From Pseudomonas azadiae (GTDB lineage: Bacteria > Pseudomonadota > Gammaproteobacteria > Pseudomonadales > Pseudomonadaceae): a stretch of 64,000 nucleotides of DNA. Location: positions 1,364,001-1,428,000 of the forward strand of contig NZ_JAHSTY010000001.1 of the NCBI RefSeq assembly GCF_019145355.1. The letters are read 5' to 3'. The translations under genes were made by a program, and so were the position numbers. Below, in pieces: positions 58,948 through 64,000 of the stretch. Under the pieces are notes generated by a model, which did no database searches, had not been told where the DNA came from, and saw only the letters and a program-made list of their open reading frames with translations. The number at the start of each line of letters is the position of its first letter. Positions within the stretch are counted from its first letter, which is position 1.

Positions 58948-59895
58948 ATGAAATTCGACACGGCCTACAGCCTGAGTCTCGATGACAAGCTGTCGATCTA
59001 CGATGTACGCGAGCTGAATTTCGACGAAACCGTCGATTTCGATTCCGATCAGGACAGCTTTCTCTGCCCCAACGATGCATGCCGCGCCGCGTTCGATACA
59101 GGCAACGCGCTGGGCACGTTCAATGCAAAAAACGTCAATTACCTGCGCACGCCGCACTTCAAGAACAAGACCACGACCCGGCATATCGACGGTTGCCGCT
59201 ACGCCAGCACCCATAAGACCGCGACCGGTGAAAATGACGACGATCGCGAGGAAAATTTCCCATCGGAATGGGTATTGACCCGCCGGCAGTACCCGCGCAA
59301 ACCGTCACTGACCGGCGCCGACGCAAGCGTCCCGCAGGCCCCAGCGAAAGCACCTTCAAACCGTACCGCCACATCCCACAACAGCAACGACAGCACGCCA
59401 GACAAAACCAGCGTCTTCGCCCACCCGGTGGAATGTTTTGTGTCCAACATCGACGACAAGGACAAGCTCAAGCGCATGCCGTTGAAGATCGGCGAACACA
59501 CCGCGACCTACTGGACGTTTTTCAAAAAGATCGAATACCTGCAAGACAACAAAGGCCTGATCTACTGGGGCAAGATCAAAGAGATCAAGGACTACACCAG
59601 CAGCTTTCGCATCGATTTCGAAAAAAAGGTGTGGCTCGACAAAAAGCCCTACTCGGTCAACGTCTACCTGAGCAAGAAACTCATCGAGAACTACCGCAAG
59701 CGCAAGGCGTTCCTGGAGCAGATCAAGGCCGCAGTGGACAGTGAGCGGGCGCTGTATTGCTTCTTTTACGGGGTGACGCCGGAGCTGAAACAGGTGCCCA
59801 GCAAGAAAAACCCCGACCAGACGTTTGGGGTATTCAGTGCGAATATCGAGAATCTGGACCACCTGATCATTCGAGAGGTGCCGGGGGTGCAATAG
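58948..59895 (+). CDS. Hypothetical protein with CoiA-like zinc motif
   Basis: 315 residues. Near the N-terminus SFLCPNDACRAAF is followed by YLRTPHFKNKTTTRHIDGCRY, a C-x4-C ... H ... H-x3-C arrangement like the zinc-binding front of CoiA-type competence/nuclease-related proteins. The nuclease half of CoiA is not evident. A Ser/Thr/Asn-rich linker (about 105-155) leads to a second domain (about 160-315) with IGEHTATYWTFFKKIEYLQ and IYWGKIKEIKDYTSSFRIDF that I do not recognise. It stands alone; a SOS-type gene follows. Confidence 0.7.
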   Translation: MKFDTAYSLSLDDKLSIYDVRELNFDETVDFDSDQDSFLCPNDACRAAFDTGNALGTFNAKNVNYLRTPHFKNKTTTRHIDGCRYASTHKTATGENDDDREENFPSEWVLTRRQYPRKPSLTGADASVPQAPAKAPSNRTATSHNSNDSTPDKTSVFAHPVECFVSNIDDKDKLKRMPLKIGEHTATYWTFFKKIEYLQDNKGLIYWGKIKEIKDYTSSFRIDFEKKVWLDKKPYSVNVYLSKKLIENYRKRKAFLEQIKAAVDSERALYCFFYGVTPELKQVPSKKNPDQTFGVFSANIENLDHLIIREVPGVQ

Positions 59896-59995
59896 TGTCA
59901 GTCAGCGGCAGGAGGCTTGGAATTCTCGGCTCCTTCGTTGGGAAACGGGCCAACGCCCCACCCTTAAAAAACCAGTTGATGAGCGGTCAAAACAA

Positions 59996-60011
59996 CTGTA
60001 CAAAAACACAG
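59996..60011 (+). promoter_or_regulatory. LexA (SOS) box
   Basis: CTGTACAAAAACACAG is a perfect match to CTGT-N8-ACAG and is extended by A and TA on the flanks. It is immediately followed by TATAGT, a likely -10 element, so LexA binding would block the promoter of the XRE gene at 60049. Confidence 0.7.
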
Positions 60012-60048
60012 TATAGTTAGCCCTTCCCGTCGAATCCTGGAGAAAACC

Positions 60049-60369
60049 ATGTCCTCTCTGGCAATGAGCTCTTTCGTAGAACAGCAGATCGTCCTGCATC
60101 AATTCACCGCCAAGCACAGCGTGCAAGCCCGCGCGATGCTGGGCTGGAGCCGGGAAGACCTGGCCATCCAGGCAGGCGTGGCGGTGGAGGCGGTTCAACA
60201 GTTTGAAAGCCAACGCGACGTGGGCGATGAAACCCGCTTGGCATTGGCCTTTCGGTTGGAGGCCGAAGGGCTGGTGTTTTTCCCGGGGTTTGCGCCGGGG
60301 TGGGGGATGAGTGTGAAAGGAGCATTGCCCGAGTCATCCACGCAATTGGCGTATCAGACGGTAGAGTAA
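60049..60369 (+). CDS. XRE-family helix-turn-helix protein
   Basis: 106 residues. The helix-turn-helix covers about 22-60 (VQARAMLGWSREDLAIQAGVAVEAVQQFES), with LGWSREDLA typical of Cro/C1-type proteins. The C-terminal 40 residues (LEAEGLVFFPGFAPGWGMSV) are conserved in a family of small pseudomonad regulators. The LexA box upstream suggests DNA-damage induction. It may regulate the HigBA module next to it or distant genes. Confidence 0.82.
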   Translation: MSSLAMSSFVEQQIVLHQFTAKHSVQARAMLGWSREDLAIQAGVAVEAVQQFESQRDVGDETRLALAFRLEAEGLVFFPGFAPGWGMSVKGALPESSTQLAYQTVE

Positions 60370-60424
60370 ATTTTCAAACTGCGTTCACACTTATCCCTAT
60401 TTAGGTATATTCTCCGATGAGTCC

Positions 60425-60778
60425 ATGGAAGCCACTCCTGTGGGTGGGCGCAAGCAAAAAGATCTGCAATTAATGCCCTGTTCCGTTCAAGACGTATTTG
60501 GCTTCGCGCTGCACCTTGCTCAGGAGGGTAGCAGGCACCCCCAGGCCAAGGCGCTGAAAGGGTTTGGTGGTAATGCGGTTTTGGAGATCGTGGAGGATTT
60601 CGATGGCAGCACTTATCGAGGGGTGTACACCGTTCGGTTTGGCTCCGCTGTCTACGTCCTTCACTGCTTTCAGAAGAAGTCGACAAAAGGCATTGCAACA
60701 ACGCAGCACGATATACAACTGATCAAACAGCGACTCAAGGCGGCGCAGGATCATGCAAAAGCATCGCAAGGCGATTGA
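60425..60778 (+). CDS. higB: HigB/RelE-type toxin (Gp49-like), N-terminus frameshifted
   Basis: mRNA-interferase toxin family (phage-derived Gp49-like). The body FGFALHLAQEGSRHPQAKALKG, NAVLEIVEDFDGSTYRGVYTV and AVYVLHCFQKKSTKGI is intact. The family N-terminus is encoded in another frame: from the ATG at 60417, MSPWKPLLWVGASKK, then out of frame at AAAAAG near 60455. One missing A, or a -1 slip, would give SKK-DLQLMP and restore the normal protein (60417-60778). In-frame translation from 60425 would give an atypical start. Overlaps higA by 26 bases. Confidence 0.8.
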   Translation: MEATPVGGRKQKDLQLMPCSVQDVFGFALHLAQEGSRHPQAKALKGFGGNAVLEIVEDFDGSTYRGVYTVRFGSAVYVLHCFQKKSTKGIATTQHDIQLIKQRLKAAQDHAKASQGD

Positions 60779-61091
60779 AATCGAAGCAAGCAGCGGCAAT
60801 GTCTATGAGGATATTGGCCAGCCTGACGCCAGCGAAATGCAGGTCAAGGCACAGCTCGCAGCAAAGATCGGTGAAATTCTCAAAACACGCAATCTCACCC
60901 AGTCTCAGGCTTCGATGATCCTTGGCTTATCGCAACCCAAGGTTTCCGAGATGCTTCGAGGAAAGTTCAGAGGCATCAGTGAGGCCAAGATGCTTGAGTG
61001 CTTGTCGCTATTAGGTCGTGATGTGCAAATCGTTATAAGTGCAGCTCCCGCTTGTCGTGTTCAAGGACGTATTGAAGTGCTGTTTGCTTGA
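60753..61091 (+). CDS. higA: HigA-type antitoxin, XRE family
   Basis: 112 residues. The helix-turn-helix (about 42-95) shows KTRNLTQSQASMILGLSQPKVSEMLRGKFRGIS, of the HigA2/XRE_COG5606 type that follows Gp49-like toxins. It overlaps the toxin gene, giving the toxin-first order of higBA. It would neutralise the toxin and repress the operon. Confidence 0.9.
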   Translation: MQKHRKAIEIEASSGNVYEDIGQPDASEMQVKAQLAAKIGEILKTRNLTQSQASMILGLSQPKVSEMLRGKFRGISEAKMLECLSLLGRDVQIVISAAPACRVQGRIEVLFA

Positions 61092-61105
61092 CCAACTCCC
61101 CCGCA

Positions 61106-61651
61106 TTAATCACTGATTTTCCCCCACAACTGACTCACCAACCCCTCAACCGAATGGTGCGTAGAGTCCAGCCGTATCACCGGGCAGGTCAGCGTTTTCA
61201 ACCAGGTTTCGTGCCTGCGAAGGCTGCGTAGGCTGTGGTTGCCGCCGTCGTAGCGCGCAGCCCAGGCCAGAAAGGCAATGCTGTTTTCATACCGGTTGCC
61301 GCCTGGGAGGACTTCATCGCCGTAACGCTGAATTTCCCGCAGACGCAGGCGGTGCAGGCGTACTTCAAGGTCCAGGCGCAGGAACACTGCATGGGTGAAA
61401 AGCGGGATCATGGGGTCACCCCAACCACACAGTGAACCGGACAGCACCCAGCCTTCGCGGCCGGAGGTCTTTTCCTGCAGCAAGTGAATCCGTTCATCCT
61501 TGGCGCGTGGCACGGTAAAAGGCGTTGCAGTGTGCTGCCAATAGAAGTCGTCCGAATCGAAACAGGCGACGTCCAGGCGCTCGGCCAGCGCTTTGCCCAA
61601 GGTTGTCGTACCCGCGCCCGCGGCACCGAGGATGTGGATTCTGTAAGTCAT
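61106..61651 (-). CDS. P-loop ATPase/adenylate kinase-like protein
   Basis: 181 residues. The Walker A loop is HILGAAGAGTTTLGKALAERL (residues 6-20) with Thr where Lys-Ser/Thr is usual: G-A-G-T-T-T, so the Lys is replaced, as in some AAA_18-like small kinases. DSDDFYW follows as in nucleotide kinases, with an Arg-rich lid-like segment (RLHRLRLREIQRYG). Substrate unknown. Convergent with higA. Confidence 0.75.
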   Translation of the reverse strand: MTYRIHILGAAGAGTTTLGKALAERLDVACFDSDDFYWQHTATPFTVPRAKDERIHLLQEKTSGREGWVLSGSLCGWGDPMIPLFTHAVFLRLDLEVRLHRLRLREIQRYGDEVLPGGNRYENSIAFLAWAARYDGGNHSLRSLRRHETWLKTLTCPVIRLDSTHHSVEGLVSQLWGKISD

Positions 61652-61672
61652 GGCTTAAGTGTAAACCGTACG

Positions 61673-63175
61673 TCAAAGCGCAGGCTTGATCGCTACCTGG
61701 GCTGCCTCTTCATACCCATGGGCCACCGCCAGCAAGGTGGGTTCGGACCAACGGCTCCCGAAGAAGTAGGCACTGGTCGGTACGCCATCCTCATCCCTCC
61801 CGGAAGGTACTGAAATCCCCGGGTAACCCGCCGCTGCGACGGCAAAGTAACTGTTGGTCTCGAAATCGGACACCATGGCGTCAAGGTTTTCCGACTGGAT
61901 CGGGTCATCGATGGAGCTGCGGAAATCCTCGATGAGCGTGTCCCAAAGTGGCTTGCGCTGCTCCGGCGTCAGTGTAGAGGCGCTGATCTCCTTGAGTAGC
62001 GGTTGATGATCCTCCGCGTTGCCATCACGCTCTTCGTTGAACTCGATCAGTTCGGTCAGTGACTTGACCGGCAACCCTGGTCGCTTGCCCAGGTAACCAT
62101 TCAATTCCTCTTTCACATCCGAGAACAGCAACTCGCCGTAGCGTGAATCATCGGCCATGCGCAAGTTGACCGGCACCAAAATCGCACCCTGCTCACGCAG
62201 TACCTCAAGTGTCCGGCTGAACTGCGGACTATTCTCCACCGACAGAGATTCGCCGTTTTTCGAAAACGTCGCAGGATAGCCAATACGCTTGCCTTTCAAG
62301 GCGCCGGGAACCAGTAACGCGGTGTAATCGATGCCTTGGGGCGCCCCCACGCTCGCCGGATCCTGAGGGTCGCTGCCCGACATGGCATTGAGCATCAGCG
62401 CCACATCGAATACCGAGCGCGCCATCGGCCCTGGAGTGTCCTGCCGTTGGCTCGCCGGAATCATCCCGTTGCGGTCCAGCAGGCCGACGCTGGGTTTGAG
62501 ACCAACAACGCCGTTGCGCGCTGCGGGCACGATGATCGAACCACTGGTCTCCGCCCCCACCGCCAGGGGCGCCAGCCCTGCAGCCACTGCTGCGGCAGAA
62601 CCGGAACTGGAACCTCCGACATCGGCCTGTGGTTGATGCGGGTTAAGGGTTTGCCCGCCCCGGCTGCTCCAGCCAGCGGGACCACCGCGAAACCCTGCGA
62701 GTTCGGTCATATTGGTTTTGCCCAGGATCACCGCGCCCTGCCGGATCAGGTAGTCAACCAACGGGGCGTTCTTGCCGGCAGGTGCGCCTATCAGCCCGAA
62801 CGCGCCTGCGCTGGTCTGCATGCCGGTAGTTTCAATGGTGTCCTTGAGCAGGATGGGAATGCCATGCAATGGCCCGCGCACGTTGCCGCTGGCTCGCTCG
62901 CGATCCAACTCACGGGCCGTTTCAAGTGCCTCAGGGTTCAGTTCAATAACGGAGCCCAGTCTCGGGTCCACGCTGCTGATTCGCTCCTGCAGGCAAGTGA
63001 CCAGGTCCGCCGAGGTGAGCCCGCCCGGCCTGGACATTTGCGCACCCAGCGCTTTGACACTGAGGTACTCGGTACCTGCGGGGACGGGCTTTGAAGTAAT
63101 GGGGGAGTAGTCTTCAGTGAAGGACTGTACAACTTGCCGGACCAGGGAGCCCATTCCGTATGCGATACCTAACAT
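61673..63175 (-). CDS. Amidase (amidase signature family)
   Basis: 500 residues, hydrolysing carboxamides. The Ser-cisSer-Lys triad is visible: Lys in GIPILLKDTIETT, cis-Ser in the Gly/Ser segment DVGGSSSGSAAAVAAG, and nucleophile Ser in GAETSGSIIVPA. I use the ATG at 63175 after AGAGG; the open frame runs 30 codons further. The hydrophobic N-terminus (MLGIAYGMGSLVRQVV) is short and not a clear signal. A related broken gene lies directly upstream. Confidence 0.9.
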   Translation of the reverse strand: MLGIAYGMGSLVRQVVQSFTEDYSPITSKPVPAGTEYLSVKALGAQMSRPGGLTSADLVTCLQERISSVDPRLGSVIELNPEALETARELDRERASGNVRGPLHGIPILLKDTIETTGMQTSAGAFGLIGAPAGKNAPLVDYLIRQGAVILGKTNMTELAGFRGGPAGWSSRGGQTLNPHQPQADVGGSSSGSAAAVAAGLAPLAVGAETSGSIIVPAARNGVVGLKPSVGLLDRNGMIPASQRQDTPGPMARSVFDVALMLNAMSGSDPQDPASVGAPQGIDYTALLVPGALKGKRIGYPATFSKNGESLSVENSPQFSRTLEVLREQGAILVPVNLRMADDSRYGELLFSDVKEELNGYLGKRPGLPVKSLTELIEFNEERDGNAEDHQPLLKEISASTLTPEQRKPLWDTLIEDFRSSIDDPIQSENLDAMVSDFETNSYFAVAAAGYPGISVPSGRDEDGVPTSAYFFGSRWSEPTLLAVAHGYEEAAQVAIKPAL

Positions 63176-63272
63176 AAGACCTCTTGAAGAGTCAGAAATG
63201 ACGAAGGACCGACGTCGATCCGTGGGCCAGTCTAAAAACTCCTCTCCCGTCAGGCTGCGCGACACGGGCGAT

Positions 63273-64000
63273 TCACGGTGTGGGATAGTTCAACGCAGCG
63301 GGTGGCTCCTGCTGTAGGTCGGTAAACCGGTGAACGCTTCGATAGGCCTGCACCAGGCTTGCCAGCCAATCTTTCGCCCATCGCGCGCCGTAGAACCACA
63401 GCGTCGCGCCCTCCTCAAGTGGCTCGCCTATTCCCGGATAGTCACGCCCGCAGGCCCATGGAAGGCATCGCTGCGGCTGTCGGACACCAAGGCGTCCAAT
63501 CGATATGCACGCACCAGCTCATCGATTTCATTGCGGGCATGCCAGTTGTGATTGGACCGATGTGCATGCACCGGTACCAGCTCGGCCCCGGCTCGGCGCA
63601 GGATATCCAGCGCGCTCAGGAAGGACGGGTCATGTTCGATCAGCCCCTGTTCCTCGGCATCCACAAAACGCTCGGCAAAACCCACGCGCCTGCCGCGCAT
63701 CGCGTGAGTCGCGGTAAAGGTCGTGTTGTTTTGAACCAGGGGGACTTCCACCATCACCGGGCCTGACGGATCGACACCACTCAAGGCAATCAGTGACAGC
63801 GACGGGTCGCGCAGGGGTTTCAGGGCAAGCCCCGGCGCATCGTATCCAGGGATCGGGACGCTCGCCCCCGGCTTGCCAGGCGGATCAACGCCAAACGCGA
63901 TAGCCATGGCGCTCGCAGGGTTGCTGGACGCGGTTGCCGCATCTGACAGTTCGGCAAGTACAGACGCAGGTCCGCCCGTGGGACAAGGCAGTCCTGCCTG
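63273..64000 (-). pseudogene. Second amidase-family gene, frameshifted and cut by the window end
   Basis: From the window edge an open frame encodes the middle of an amidase (MRGRRVGFAERF, LDILRRAGAELVPVHAH, YRLDALVSDSRSDAF) and stops at 63428. The expected C-terminus continues in another frame: PGIGEPLEEGATLWFYGARW and AKDWLASLVQAYRSV, ending at 63273. One missing C near 63440 explains the break. The catalytic Ser/Lys part lies beyond the window. The frame is open to base 64000, so the gene begins outside. It is a paralogue of the downstream amidase. Confidence 0.75.

Overview
This window looks like chromosome from a Pseudomonas of the fluorescens group. The support is the gene repertoire (arginine succinyltransferase aru/ast genes beside aotJQMOP-argR, an RsmA-type CsrA next to lysC-alaS, AmrZ, an FlgE/FlgD/FlgC/FlgB block, a 965-residue NrdA with two ATP-cones), the GC-rich codon usage, and many interspersed 'GTGGGAGC(G/T)GGCTTGC' repeats in inverted pairs of the kind common in P. 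fluorescens. It is core chromosome with a few small accessory patches.

Layout. 0-6.7 kb: end of a phosphopantetheinyl transferase, an RstAB-like two-component system, and class Ia ribonucleotide reductase nrdA with NrdR and DnaA boxes. 6.7-15.8 kb: a possible cysteine-protease-like effector gene, then flagella and chemotaxis: flgBCDE (sigma-54 promoter), cheR-cheV, flgA, flgMN (sigma-28 promoter) and a YcgR-type PilZ protein. 15.8-21.3 kb: an MFS transporter, tRNA-Arg(CCT), two small membrane or secreted proteins, amrZ with operator-like sites, mgtE, two tRNA-Arg(ACG) genes and tRNA-Ser(GCT). 21.3-27.8 kb: rsmA, lysC, alaS, threonine aldolase, and an FMN riboswitch driving a stand-alone type II lumazine synthase. 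27.9-42 kb: the complete arginine succinyltransferase pathway (aruCFGDBE), its regulator argR and the arginine/ornithine ABC transporter aotJQMOP, with ArgR half-sites. 42-47.5 kb: acetyl-CoA synthetase with a Crc/Hfq-type CA motif, a DUF2790 protein, a VapBC module and nrdB, which lies about 40 kb from nrdA.

47.5-52.3 kb is accessory: a Bro-N protein, an HNH nuclease, a HAD phosphatase, a broken small gene and a Fic protein. The Fic gene has a direct-repeat operator-like array upstream, and three copies of a second repeat family flank this stretch. 52.3-58.9 kb is a catabolic-looking cassette: a LysR regulator, an argininosuccinate-lyase-like C-N lyase, a polar amino-acid ABC transporter and an MFS protein. 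58.9-64 kb holds a protein with a CoiA-like zinc motif, a small XRE regulator behind a LexA-type SOS box, a HigBA module whose toxin start is frameshifted, a small P-loop kinase, an amidase, and a second, frameshifted amidase that runs off the window.

The most interesting leads are the lyase/transporter cassette, the SOS-box XRE gene, the repeat array before fic, the effector-like gene beside flgE, and three single-base frameshifts at homopolymer-type positions. I see no CRISPR array, rRNA operon, complete IS element or obvious prophage.
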